Origin: Vespa crabro
Taxonomy: Eukaryota; Arthropoda; Insecta; Hymenoptera; Vespidae
Reading direction: 5' to 3'
Assembly (NCBI RefSeq): GCF_910589235.1
Contig: NC_060955.1
Location: forward strand, 19,782,558-19,846,557
DNA length: 64,000 bases
Every line of letters starts with the position of its first letter. Position 1 is the first letter of the stretch. Positions 13,605 through 23,449 of this stretch are shown here, one piece after another. A program made the translations under genes and the position numbers. The notes under the pieces were generated by a model that was not told the origin of the DNA, ran no database searches, and saw only the letters and a list, made by a program, of their open reading frames with translations.

Positions 13605-15230
13605 AAGAAAGAGAGAAAGAGAGAGAATGTGTGAGGAAGATGGAAGGAGGAGATAGACCATTAGAGAAGTAAAGCACGGCGAGCACGATCCTCGATCGAT
13701 AGGGGCATGCTTTTACCATCAAAGTTGGTTTGTCATAGAGATCAACTATCACAGCCAGCTTTGATGAGCAAAATTGTGTCCGTCCTCAACACTGTTTAAA
13801 CGAGAGCGAGAGGTTGAGTGAGAGAAAGAAGAACAAGAGTGAATGAATGAGTGATTGAATGAGTGAGTGTATGAGTCAGTCAGAGAGAGTGAGAGAGAGA
13901 GTGTGTGTGTGTGTGTGTGCGTGCGTGCGGGTATGTGTGTGTGTGTGTGTGTGTGAGTGATGGAGAGAATGTTGACGCAAAACAAGCGTGTTGTTTCAAA
14001 GAATCAAGAACAAAGGAAGAAAAAAAGAAAGAAGATACGAGAGAAAGGAAGAGGAACGGATGATCGAGTACACGAGATCGAAGAAATCTAATGAAGAAGA
14101 GGAAGAGCTGCTGGGAGCAACGAATGGCGGATAAAAAGGTACTAAGAGCAAAGCGAAAGTTTAAGAACCTTTTGCGGTCCGATAAATCAAATTGGCTGTG
14201 GAATGTTGCGAGTCATATCACAGCCATTTTGATGACCTTGGCCCGCAGAACCGATCGTCAAGGGATCCTCCAGAATAATATTGCTTTTTTCATGCCGGTC
14301 GCGTGTTCCCTCCCCTTTAACCGTTTTACCAAAGATGATTGCTTTTCAGATACGAATCACGCTCGGCGATCGTGTATCAACATCGGGGAAAAAATCGAGC
14401 GAGCAAGCCAGATTATTATGTTGGAGACAAAAGGAAACACGATCCAATCGTCAAATTGGCTGTGACGTGTAGCCTTTTCTTTTGATTTCATATCACAGCC
14501 ATTTTTGATGTTTGGATCGATGTTTTTTCGCATCGTTGGGCCCGCACGTTCCTCGACCTCCTTCCTCCTACGCGCCCAAGGAAGAGAAAGACTAACTCAG
14601 ATAGCAAAAAAGAAAAGAAAAAAAGAAAAAAAAGAGGGAGAATACGAAAGAATGAGAGGAAGAGGGAGAAAAAAAGAAAGATAAAGGGAGGCAGCCTCCT
14701 TCTTCGTTCACGAAGAAAACTCCAAGAAGATCGGACTCCAACTGATCCCAAACTTTTTTTCATAGAAGACTGAAATTCCTAGAGCTAAAAAGTTCTCGCG
14801 TTCGCGTCGCTCACAAAGTGGTTGTTGTATGCTAATGAAACTTCATATCACAGCCAGCTTTGATGAGGGCTGCGACTCGATTTTCCATCGAAGAAATCAA
14901 ACTCGACAGGATTTCAAGATTCAACGTTCTTTCAATGTGTATTGTATGCTGTAAGATTCCTTTCAAATGATGTAATCAAAGGTTTTCTTTTTTCTTTCTC
15001 TTTTTTTTTATTTTTTTTTTTTTTATTTTTTTTTTTTATTTTTTTTTGATCTATGCATTCAAATTTTTTCAGTTTTATAGACAACAACAGACCGATCGAC
15101 TGTTCCTCCCGTCAGAGTGGTTGTGATGTGGTTTCTCTTTACGCTCTCATATCACAGCCAGCTTTGATGAGCGGGACGGAACGATATGAACCTTCGAGAA
15201 GATGCGTGTATAATGTTTAATTTCTTCTTC

Positions 15231-15267
<37 letters not shown>

Positions 15268-17875
15268 TTAATTTATATTTTGTATTTCTTTGTTGTATCT
15301 TAAATGTAATCTCTCGTACTTGATGATGTATTACTATTTTTTAATTTTGTATATTCAATAATAACATGTGAACGTACGATTTATTTGAGTTTTACATATA
15401 TAAAAAAAAAATATACGGTTAAACCTTTCACAATTCATTTATTCCCGAGTTAATGATGATTTTTTCCTAGTACCCCCTTAAGCATTATATCGCATTTTGT
15501 GTCGGCCCACAGCTCATGAGTAAAATGGCACTGCTTATTGGTAAAGAGCTCACAGAAAAGGTCTTCTTGGACAGATACATCGCTCTTTGTGGAGATAATA
15601 TCATCCACGTAAGAAGGATGTGCGTGGTACATTTTGGGGAAATGTGTGTCGCGGTAGGAAGGAAAGCTCTTCTTTATAAATTGGTAAATACAATGTTAAA
15701 GGAGAGAACAAAAGTTTTATATTGGAAAACAATGTAATAATTTTTTTATCTCTTAATAATGTTATATTTCAGTTTCCAATATTTGTCCAATTATGCCTGG
15801 ACAACGTTTGGGGAGTTAGGAAAGCTTGCGTCGACGTAATGATGCCAGTTTCCTGTTGCGTCACATATCCATATCGTCGAATACTATTGGCTGATATTTT
15901 AGCAACGCATCTCAACGATGACTCCAAGTGGGTACGAGCGAGCGCATTTCAAATTCTTGGTCCTTTCATATCTACTTTTGCAAAACAATTCACTAATGTG
16001 ACCTATAATCAAGATGGCGAATTTGTTTTCACCAATCAGCAAGACGATAATTTCAGGTGAATTTAGTTTACTTATTGATATAGAATATTAATATATTACA
16101 ATTATAATAATGATGATAACAAGAACAAGAACAACAACAGCAAAATAATATAATAATGATTATAGTATCGATAAGAATAACAGTATCGAACGAGATTTTA
16201 CATCGGGCATACGATACTCGTATGAAGGAATTTTTCCGACTAAGTGTGCGATACGGAATCAAACGTTGGATTCGGAAGATTACGACATTAGAGATGTACT
16301 CGATATCGGTTGTCTGATGGAAGTGTACGAGCATACTCAAAAAAACTATATGTCCAATCTTCCCCTGAGAGCGCACAAAACGAAGGTACGGAACATTGAA
16401 TAAATTAAATATCAATGGCAAAAGCATTGTTAATAATCGCATTTAATGATTTTATCATCGCAGACGCAAAAAAAGCAAGCGACGGAAAACGAACAAAATG
16501 ATCCGGACGATACCGAAAAATTTAATACGTTTCTATATTATTACATACCACCGGAAATACCTCTTGATGATCCCTTAGTCCAAGCCGCTCAAAAGTCCTC
16601 GGAAACGAATAAGTCGACTAATGAAAATGCGCAAGATAAAAAGGATGATCCTACCAAGGGGAGCAATTTGACGATATCAAAGAAAAAAGACGAAAGTACG
16701 GCAAAATGTAGCATTAACGTTGATAATCGAAAAATTGATAACAAAAAGCAACAGAAAGAGGAAGAGGACGATGAAGATGATAATAGTCGTTCATCGATAT
16801 GGGCCGATGACAGCGCCGAGACCATAGATATATCCAATTTATCTCTGGACAAAAGTAATTTAAATGCGTCCCTATTTCTCAGGAAACACGAATCTAAAAA
16901 TAATAAGCAAGACATCGTACCTCAAGATCTAGTTGATTATTTTGTATCCATGGCTGAGCCAGAGCTATGCGAGGAAGGAGAAATTTCGTATCACTGTGCC
17001 TTCAGTTTTCCCGCGGTCACGTTGACATTAGGAAAAGAGAATTGGCCTTATTTAAAGAAAGCGTATCAATCATTGGCGGGTGCGAAACAATGGAAGGTCA
17101 GGCGTACTTTAGCCTCTAGCATTCATGAAATAGCCATAATATTGGGCGAAGAACTTACTGCCACTGATCTCGTGCCTATATATGACGGCTTTATTAAGGA
17201 TCTTGATGAAGTTAGAATCGGTGTTTTGAAACACCTAGCGACATTTCTTAAAATACTCAAGCCTAATTATCGTTGGCACTATTTACCGAGGTTGCATAAT
17301 TTTCTTGTCACGGATAACGAATGGAACTGGAGGTTTAGAAAGGAATTGGCCACCCAATTACTCGAGGTTGTTACTCTTTTTAATGCCAACGACGTGGCGC
17401 AATACATCGCACCGTTGTCTCTTAAATTACTCATTGATAAAGTTGCCGCTGTCAGACAAGTTGCGCTTACACTGGTAACTGATCACATTCTTTATCATAT
17501 TTACATAAATTAATATCTTGTATATTACCGTTACCAATACTATTTTCATTCTTGTAGGTTACTCGAATAATCTCTCATCTTTCTAACGATGAACCTCTTG
17601 CCACGGCACTTATACAGGAACTCAGAGATACAATTGCGATTAATACAAGTAAGTGGGTTCGTAGGCAAACCTACGCTCTTCTCTGCGCACAACTGATTGC
17701 TGGCAATGCGATTAGCGGAGAGAAATTCGCCAAGGAAATGTTACCGAGTCTACTAAATCTTTCTTGGGATAAAGTTCCAAACGTAAGACTGGCCGTAGCT
17801 AGGACATTATCGCAGAATGTAATTGCTATGGGTAGTAAGTGTATATCGTATTGCATTATAATCTGACACATAACG

Positions 17876-17925
<50 letters not shown>

Positions 17926-18210
17926 CATGTATGTATGTATGTTATGTATATGTATGTGTATATATATATATATATATGTGTGTATATATCATAATTTATT
18001 ATATAATTATATGTATTAAAATTATTTTAATTTTTTACTTTGTTCATTTTTTTAGTAGACTGGTTAGGTTACGATCATGCAGAAAACGTAGAGAGAAGAC
18101 TTAAGCAAATGCGCTTAGATATCGATCGAGACGTCAGAATCTTGGCGGGAAGAGAAGAGCATCTCGTGTCGGATGTACAAACGGAACAGGCTAGAAATAT
18201 AGTATTTTAA
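6983..18210 (+). CDS. PPP4R1: Protein phosphatase 4 regulatory subunit 1, HEAT-repeat protein (nine exons, N-terminus uncertain)
   Basis: Regulatory subunit of the PP4 serine/threonine phosphatase; the family binds the PP4 catalytic subunit through HEAT repeats. Exons at 6983-7095, 12391-12533, 12672-12812, 15513-15683, 15773-16056, 16166-16385, 16464-17474, 17558-17834 and 18056-18210 have AG/GT borders and compatible phases throughout, giving about 837 residues to the TAA. Segments matching vertebrate PPP4R1 as I know it include DNVWGVRKAC, GPFISTFA, QWKVRRTLA, DLDEVRIGVLKHL and FLVTDN. A long acidic, low-complexity linker separates the N- and C-terminal HEAT blocks, as in the vertebrate protein (about 950 residues). 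The first coding exon is not certain: the start of HEAT repeat 1 in vertebrates lies before the segment found at 6983. The third intron hosts a microRNA cluster, so host transcription probably supplies the pri-miRNA. Identity is sure; the start is not. Confidence 0.93.
7567..7602. repeat. (AT)n microsatellite
   Basis: About 18 perfect TA units in the first long PPP4R1 intron. Confidence 0.95.
7910..7966. repeat. (GA)n microsatellite
   Basis: About 28 GA units with GACA at both ends. Confidence 0.95.
11121..11162. repeat. (AAT)n microsatellite
   Basis: About 13 AAT units. Confidence 0.95.
12391..12533 (+). CDS. PPP4R1: PPP4R1 exon, HEAT repeat
   Basis: The exon encodes EPPIRSDLVEQLPYVAMICQ through KYLLDMDNQ, matching EPTVRAELMEQVPHIA in the vertebrate protein. 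It enters in phase 1 and leaves in phase 0 at CAA|GTGAGT. The following 138-base intron is open in the same frame. Confidence 0.9.
12672..12812 (+). CDS. PPP4R1: PPP4R1 exon before the microRNA intron
   Basis: The exon encodes VRQSAQEALLALIKRGLL to NSGIS and matches VRKTSQAALLALLEQELI of the vertebrate protein. It is phase 0 at both ends, with acceptor TTGCAG and donor GTAAGT. The next coding exon joins directly with only about two residues fewer than the vertebrate alignment, so no exon seems to be missing. Confidence 0.9.
13093..13140. repeat. (GA)n microsatellite upstream of mir-71
   Basis: About 24 GA units, 120 bases before the first hairpin of the cluster. Confidence 0.95.
13262..13343 (+). 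ncRNA. mir-71: microRNA precursor mir-71
   Basis: The 5' arm at 13273-13295 begins TGAAAGACATGGGTAGTGAG, the known miR-71 mature sequence. The 3' arm at 13312-13333 begins TCTCACTACCTTGTCTTTC, the known passenger strand, and the two pair almost fully around a short loop. miR-71 is a conserved protostome microRNA that was lost from Drosophila. It heads the intronic cluster, in the host gene's orientation. Confidence 0.97.
13541..13626. repeat. (GA)n microsatellite with GAAA interruptions
   Basis: Lies between mir-71 and the first mir-2 hairpin. Confidence 0.95.
13705..13778 (+). ncRNA. mir-2: microRNA precursor mir-2 (first copy)
   Basis: The 3' arm at 13747-13769 starts TATCACAGCCAGCTTTGATG, identical to the miR-2a mature core with the K-box-targeting seed ATCACAG. 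The 5' arm near 13716-13737 (CATCAAAGTTGG...) pairs with it across a short loop. It lies about 400 bases after mir-71. Confidence 0.95.
13850..13960. repeat. Compound GAGT/GA/GT microsatellite
   Basis: Grades from GAGT units through GA into GT units with a GTGC interruption, between the first mir-2 and first mir-13 hairpins. Confidence 0.9.
14176..14245 (+). ncRNA. mir-13: microRNA precursor mir-13 (first copy)
   Basis: The 3' arm at 14216-14237 reads TATCACAGCCATTTTGATGA and onward, the miR-13a form of the miR-2 family. The 5' arm near 14186-14205 (ATCAAATTGGCTGTG) is its complement. It shares its seed with the neighbouring miR-2 hairpins. Confidence 0.93.
14438..14522 (+). ncRNA. mir-13: microRNA precursor mir-13 (second copy)
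   Basis: The 3' arm at 14491-14513 reads TATCACAGCCATTTTTGATG, with one more T than the first mir-13 copy. The 5' arm at 14449-14470 (CGTCAAATTGGCTGTGACG) pairs with it, and outer bases CGATCCAA and TTGGATCG extend the stem. The 3' end of the mature form differs from Drosophila miR-13b. Confidence 0.93.
14795..14880 (+). ncRNA. mir-2: microRNA precursor mir-2 (second copy)
   Basis: The 3' arm at 14846-14868 starts TATCACAGCCAGCTTTGATG. The 5' arm (CTCACAAAGTGGTTGTTG) pairs along its whole length with one mismatch and some G-U pairs around a loop near 14829-14844. Confidence 0.95.
15098..15182 (+). ncRNA. mir-2: microRNA precursor mir-2 (third copy)
   Basis: The 3' arm at 15150-15172 starts TATCACAGCCAGCTTTGATG. 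The 5' arm (CAGAGTGGTTGTGATGTGG) pairs with CATATCACAGCCA without mismatch, and CCCG/CGGG closes the base. It is the last hairpin, about 330 bases before the next PPP4R1 exon. Confidence 0.95.
15235..15266. repeat. Poly-T run after the microRNA cluster
   Basis: 32 consecutive T bases, about 60 bases past the last hairpin. Confidence 0.95.
15513..16056 (+). CDS. PPP4R1: PPP4R1 exons, central HEAT repeats
   Basis: Two exons, 15513-15683 and 15773-16056, separated by an 89-base intron. They encode LMSKMALLIGKELTEKVF and then LCLDNVWGVRKACVDVMM to GPFISTFAKQF, the best-conserved part of the N-terminal HEAT block. The second exon leaves in phase 2 at AG|GTGAAT. Confidence 0.92.
16166..16385 (+). 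CDS. PPP4R1: PPP4R1 exon, start of the divergent linker
   Basis: The stretch after the TTATAG acceptor is open in the frame set by the previous exon (phase 2) for 73 codons and ends at AAG|GTACGG in phase 0. The encoded sequence is acidic and polar and has no clear vertebrate match, as expected for the variable linker of PPP4R1. The exon call rests on splice sites and phase. Confidence 0.7.
16464..17474 (+). CDS. PPP4R1: PPP4R1 large exon: acidic linker and C-terminal HEAT block
   Basis: A 337-codon phase-0 exon. The first part has FLYYYIPPEIPLDDP, resembling the vertebrate FHFWRTPLPEIDLD motif, then a Lys/Glu/Asp-rich disordered stretch with EEEDDEDD. The second part, from VPQDLVDYF on, holds the strongly conserved C-terminal HEAT repeats including WKVRRTLA, DLDEVRIGVLKHL and NWRFRKELA. 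Confidence 0.95.
17558..18210 (+). CDS. PPP4R1: PPP4R1 last two exons
   Basis: Exons 17558-17834 and 18056-18210. The first encodes VTRIISHLSNDEPL to DKVPNVRLAVARTLSQN, matching the vertebrate NDRVPNVRVLLAKTLRQ. The donor was placed at GGTA|GTAAGT because it restores GGT-ATA-GAC-TGG with the acceptor before 18056. The second ends QTEQARNIVF and TAA. An (AT)n tract fills most of the intron between them. Confidence 0.88.
17879..17978. repeat. (AT)n and (TATG)n compound repeat in the last PPP4R1 intron
   Basis: About 20 AT units followed by TATG-rich and further TA units. Confidence 0.9.
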
Positions 18211-19998
18211 TATTTTATGATCTCTGTGGATAAATATCCTTTTCATTATATCGAGGATAAAAACAAAACTTTTATGTCACACCGTTGATTGCACGTGCAT
18301 CGGTTCTTCCACGCAATATCCTTCGATCATAGGAATTATTACGACAGGAGAACTTGAAGTATAAATTGAAGATAAATTGAATAGTCGAAATGTTACAAGT
18401 ATTTATGATTCAACGAAGAAAAACATAATGAAAAAAAAAGACATATGGGTTGTCACGCTGTCCACAATCTGAGAACCGTGTAGTATGCCACTGAGAAGAG
18501 AATTAAAGGAAACGTATGAATGAAGAAACAATTTGTGATGAATGTGTGTAGAGCGCGCGAGAAGAATGCATGCGTTAAATATTGTGATCATTTTTTACGT
18601 GTAAGTGGCCACTCGGATAAGGCAAATATTAATAATTGAAAAATAGCACGCCGTCAAGACTTTTTATAGTTTTTTTGCTAAAAGGTATATACCTTTGGTT
18701 GTGCGAATCTTAGGCAGAACTACGAGTGAAATACACTCATGGTCATATTTTATTTTATGTTATTCTATTCTTTGTTTTAATTGATCGCTTCGAAGCAACT
18801 TTTTAATACATCTTTTCCACACCCCCTCTCACCCCTCCCCCCCCTTTTGTTTTGCTTGGGAAAGAACTTTGCAAAGGAAGTTTTATATCCATGAGCGCGA
18901 ATACGTCCCCCGATTTATTTAAAAATTTTACACGTTATCGAAGAGAAACGCCTACGTCGGGAAATAAAAAAAAAAAAAAAGGAAAAAAGAAAAAAAGAAA
19001 ATATTCGCGCTACCGACGATAAATCTTTCTAACGTACAATGTTCTAAATAAGCCGTAATCGCGTGACTTTACCGCGAAGATACGCTGAATAATATACGAG
19101 CGAACAATTCAGTAATAAACTATTCGTCGCTGCGCGATATATTTCATATATACGTTACGAGTTTGTATAGAACCGTTTAGATTAGAAAGATGTCAAATGT
19201 GTCCACGAGAATTTTTGGAAATCCTCGCACTGCGCCAAAATTTTTGGGGAATAGAAAATTCTTGCGCAGTAATTTTTGTCTAAGGCCAACTTTTAAAACC
19301 GATACCACGATAAGAATAGTTCATAAGTCACGGACGATTAAATTGTTGGATAGTGTATAAATAGTGTACGATACGAATATTTTAAGGAAGTACGAAACGG
19401 ATAGCGGGCTTAGGATGAAATAACTGAAATTTTTAATTTAAAACAAATTGTATAGTGTTACGAAGTTGAATATGCGGACGTCGATAGTTTTACTGGATAT
19501 ATTAGATGATTTAAATCGAACTTGCAATGCCCAAAAAATATTTTACATCTACTATGGAAGAAAATCAAACGTTCACGTATCATTGGTTTCACGAAGGCGA
19601 AGAACGATTATAAGCTACAGTAATTATCCTGTATGCAACGAATACAGTCGTTAATTGTGAATATTTGTGAGAAAAGGAGAATGGTATTGTTTAAAATATT
19701 CTGTATAATATATTGTGTGTGTATTTCATAATAAGACAAAGAAATATACTTGAAGCGATTTGTTACACAATCATAAGACAATAACTTAACTCTTATCACC
19801 CGCTGTTGTTACAGCTTTCCTTTTTTTTTTTCTTTTTTTTTTTTTAATCCTCTATTTTTTGGAATAATAAAATACAAACTTTATTGCTTACCATATACAA
19901 CGATCCCTTAAAACGATCTAAAGATATATAAACCACTCGTTATGGAGGAACGACGATTAGAAGAACGAATCACTGTGACAATCATTTTGAAAAAAAAT
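18211..19998. other. Convergent 3' interval between PPP4R1 and the TSP1 gene
   Basis: This interval presumably holds both 3' untranslated regions. Plus-strand AATAAA signals occur near 18963 and 19113, and a minus-strand AATAAA (TTTATT on plus) lies at 19880-19885. No conserved open frame was seen. Confidence 0.5.
19880..19885 (-). terminator. Putative polyadenylation signal of the TSP1 gene
   Basis: AATAAA on the minus strand, about 115 bases past the stop codon of the TSP1-repeat gene, is a plausible cleavage signal. It was chosen by motif and position only. Confidence 0.4.
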
Positions 19999-22043
19999 CT
20001 AAAATATCCCGAGAAACTTTCCAGGTGGACAGGCCGGCATTTGGCATGCCTTTTCTTCCATTTCAGTTTCAACTGTACTACAATCGCGTAAACAATGTCT
20101 CCATCTGATCTGTCGACCTTTACCGCAACTGACGCTACAACTGCTCCAACCCGTCCATCTGCCCCATTTACGACGCGATTTTCGTTTAATTCGATTTTTA
20201 CGAATCATTCTCTTCGTCAACGAATCCGTTCGATCGTTTAATAAATTCATCCTTTCAGTTCCTGATTCTTCCTTTTTCGTAACCTTATCGAAACTAGCGT
20301 TTCTATCATCTAGAGTTTTCAAGGCCACATTAAGATCACCTATTCGTACGCATTCATCCACTAATTTTGGTGTTTCCAAAACAACCTCTTCCTCGATCGT
20401 GGCATTATTATGAGGAACTTCGATCTCACGTGACTCCAGCTTCTTCTTCTTCATCTTCATTATCTTCTCTCCTTTATTTTCTCTTTCGTTTTCATAGCTC
20501 AGATAACTTTGTAACTCGTTCACCTTCGAAGATAACTTCGATACCGTTAATTTGCCAATCCAAAATAAGTGTGTACTTAAGTACTTACTTTGGTAACCAG
20601 CTTCTCCGCGAGTTCTTTGATCTCCTCGATGGATTTCACTGCTCTATCGCCACGTGGTTTCTCAAACAGTGACTGATTAGTTTCTGATAACATTGACAAA
20701 GATGACAACGTTGATTCAAGAACATTTGGGTATTTCGGTATCGTTAAATTGTCATTTTCATTTCTCTTTAATCGAGTCCTTAATGATATATCTCTTTCCT
20801 CAATCCCTTTACTTTTATTTAAGCTTCTTTTATCTCGCGCATTATCATTTACAGATGATACGTCTATCTTTTCCTCTATCAATGTTTCTTCAGTTCGTTC
20901 GTTCTCACCCTCGCGAGAGGATCTTTCATAATCAGAAATCTTTCTTCTTCGAACTATATCAATTTCCGATCCATCGTCAATAGAATCCTTCTTTTTTATT
21001 TTAGATTCGACTTGATAATCGTCGACAATTTTAGGTAAATCTAAATTTCTAATCGTATGAATCTTTTGTTGCTTGCCTTTCGAAAGGGACGTTGTTTTTA
21101 ATGAGTTCGAGATACGTTTGCCGGTTGCTTTAGAGGAAATACCTTTCCTCTTATCTGTCCTACCAACGTGTTTCCCTAATTTTCTTTTTTTCCCGTGAAG
21201 AACTCTACGTATCTTATTTTTGTCAGACTTTCTTTTCTTTTCAGATCTCTTTTTATAAACTCCAATATTTTTTAACATTGAATCGTTTGGCTTCAAAGTT
21301 TGCGAAATATTAGCTTCGAGATTAAAGATTGTTCCGACTTTTTTTTCAATGTCGTTACAATGAATTTTTGGTTCCATCGAATCGGTAATATAATTGTCGA
21401 GGTAACGATTTGTTTCAGTAACTTGCGAATTGAAAAATGTTCCATTAGAATTAGAAGATACGTTTCGATAATTGGAAGTATTGTAATAATCATTAGAACT
21501 TTTCGATAATTTAATGTACCTTTTTCTCAATGATCGATATTCAGCGTTTGAAGATTTTCGTGGAAAAGAATCGGCTAGATCTACGAAATAATTACTTTTC
21601 AAACGTATCAATGGCTGATTTTTGTCCGACTTGACAAACTTAAAATCGGTTCTTTTTACTCGAATGTGCGTGTCGTTCGACGATTCCTCCAAATCCGAAT
21701 GCTTATCGATGTCGTCGAAAAGCTTAGGTTTTTCAAGATCTAATAATGTCTTTTCTTTAACAGATTGTTTTATATCGAAAAACGAAGTCATCGAAGTAGT
21801 CATCGTCTTTTCGGTAGCATTCACGTTTGAGGATAACTTCTTACCATACAAAATAGAATTCGATGTTAAATCGTTATGATTTTCGTTCGAAATAAGATGC
21901 TGCTGATAATGATGTAATAAATTGAAGGCTCTCTTTTGACGTCTTTTACTTTCCACTATCGTAAGTACTGAAATTACGATAAACGGAATCCAGATCCATT
22001 TGTAACAACACAATTTCACCATAACACAATAGCCTAATAACAT
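19999..22043 (-). CDS. Secreted basic protein with one C-terminal thrombospondin type 1 repeat
   Basis: Two exons: 22043-20589 and 20523-19999, joined in phase 0 across a 65-base intron (GTAAGT donor, CGAAG acceptor), for 659 residues. The N-terminus has a hydrophobic signal-like segment (about residues 15-31, WIWIPFIVISVLTIV) followed at once by the dibasic stretch KRRQKR, a possible furin site. The middle is long, polar and very basic (KKRSEKKRKSDKNK, HGKKRKLGKH), as in heparin-binding or matrix-bound proteins. Residues about 605-651 form a TSP1 repeat with WGRWTGWSSCSVSCGKG, the WxxWxxW C-mannosylation motif and six cysteines. The spacing of the last cysteines resembles the isthmin TSP1 repeat, but no AMOP domain follows, so I give no symbol. 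An extracellular role is inferred. A second ATG at 22022 could be the start. Confidence 0.8.
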
Positions 22044-22865
22044 CGATTTCTACAGCATTTTAGATCGAATTTAATTTAATATAATGGCAAATTTTTATAA
22101 TACCTCAATGTGTTACTTATAAATCTACTCGTACGACGAGTCATGATACAAGTGACAATCTTACTCGGTTATAAAAATCGATATCTCTTGACGATGTGAA
22201 TATAGTAGGATATATATATATATATATACATACATATATATATATATATAAGAAATTTTTTTAAAGTAGAAATTAGTTTAATTGTAAAAGGAAAAAGTTT
22301 TTGATTTACGATATGATTTTGAATTTACCGCGCAATATCAGTCAATTCATAGGTCGTCCTATAATGTACGAGCATTTTCCATACCACGTGACCACTGTCT
22401 GCTTCCTGTCGACTCGATTAGCGATTGGCATTCAAAACACTTACCGATTATAACATTTTCCAATATCTTCATTCGCATCGCATCGTAGAAAATAGAATTT
22501 GGACTTTGATCCTTTGGTAAGTTTTCCAATTTTTGCTGTACATACGCATAGGGAAAATGATTCTAAAAAATTGAAGTATTCGTCACGAGGTTGGAGGGGG
22601 AAATCATAACCTCTACATGGAAACTCTCTATTGGAGATTATCAAAATGGCGTGTTACGGTAGTTGAACGAGTAGTTGGGATCATATTTTGATGTCGTATA
22701 GTGCTAAATTCTTCGTTGTCAAAATTCTTATATGTAGAAAATTCAATTCTTCTGTCGCGAGAATTATTGAGGTAAAAAAGGAAAAGGAATATTATGACAC
22801 TATTTTCGCGGATCTCATCGTAGGTAGTTTTGTTTCATCTCGTATTGCAAGGTACAAACTCGATA
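22044..22865. promoter_or_regulatory. Divergent promoter interval between the TSP1 gene and SMIM13
   Basis: 822 bases separate the two start codons, so both promoters should lie here. The interval has an (AT)n tract at about 22212-22252 and an E-box. Two upstream ATGs face the SMIM13 side: a seven-codon frame (MACYGS, 22647-22667) and a longer frame from 22691 that overlaps the SMIM13 start out of frame. Confidence 0.55.
22385..22390. promoter_or_regulatory. E-box CACGTG in the divergent promoter
   Basis: A palindromic CACGTG within ACCACGTGACCA, the form bound by bHLH factors such as USF, Myc or MITF/TFE. Its place between divergent genes makes it a plausible site. Function is not shown by the sequence. 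Confidence 0.35.
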
Positions 22866-23300
22866 ATGCAGGAAATCCTTCTGGCAGCATTCTCCGTGAT
22901 ATCGAGTCTACTGATCGTATTTGGCCTCGTATTATTGGGTAAGGATAAATGAGCAAGAAACGCAAGGAGGATATAATTATTAATATAAACAAGCTGCTGA
23001 TCTTAATTTTAATAAATTATGCAAATCTCTGAATTTAATGAATAGGTAACCTACATCATCACGTGTTGTACGGAAAAATAATGCAATGTTATTGTTTCCA
23101 TTAGATATTAGATAATTTAAATAAAATTGATCGTAATAACTATTGTATTTATAATTTTTATAGGCTGGTACTTAGTTTGGAAGTTCTTCCTTTCACGATT
23201 CCGATTTGTTCGTGAATTACTTGGTGGAATGAGCGAGTCTTCATCGGTCAATGATTTGAAGAATGGTCGATCTCGTATAAAGAAAGTTCGTCGTGATTAA
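22866..23300 (+). CDS. SMIM13: Small integral membrane protein 13 homologue
   Basis: Exons 22866-22938 and 23164-23300 splice as G|GC with a GTAAGG donor and a TATAG acceptor, giving 69 residues. The protein starts MQEILLAAFSVISSLLIVFG, one transmembrane segment. It continues with GWYLVWKFFLSRFRFVRELL, which closely matches the human SMIM13 stretch GWYFVWHLFLSKFKFLRELV, and ends in a basic tail. The cellular role of the family is not known to me. The gene is too short for a usual length cut-off, so the call rests on this signature and on clean splicing. It lies 149 bases upstream of NAA10. Confidence 0.88.
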
Positions 23301-23449
23301 GTTCTACATTGTGTTCCATTGTAAAAGAATTGGCTTGTGAAAAAAAGAAAAAAAGAAAAAAAAAAAAGAAAAAGGAAAAATACATCTACAAGAAAAGTAT
23401 TAATCAGGATTATCTAATCTGGAATCGCATTCAAAGAGAAAACATCAAA

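Larger units (their letters stand above)
12813..15512 (+). other. PPP4R1 intron 3 hosting the miR-71/2/13 cluster
   Basis: A 2.7 kb phase-0 intron. All six hairpins are in the sense of the host, between 13262 and 15182. The rest consists of (GA)n tracts at 13093-13140 and 13541-13626, a mixed GAGT/GT tract at 13850-13960, and poly-T runs at 15000-15050 and 15235-15266. Confidence 0.85.

Noticed and set aside
13447..13661. Plus- and minus-strand frames over the GA tract within the microRNA intron
   Set aside because: They translate the (GA)n repeat as Glu-Arg or Leu-Ser runs and overlap non-coding cluster DNA.
19200..19290. Imperfect inverted repeat ACTGCGC ... GCGCAGT with AT-rich centre
   Set aside because: The arms are only seven bases and the rest pairs poorly; not convincing as a microRNA or transposon end.
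23309..23449. N-terminal extension of NAA10
   Set aside because: It begins with TTG and encodes a poly-Lys run from an A-rich tract. The ATG at 23450 aligns with the family start.
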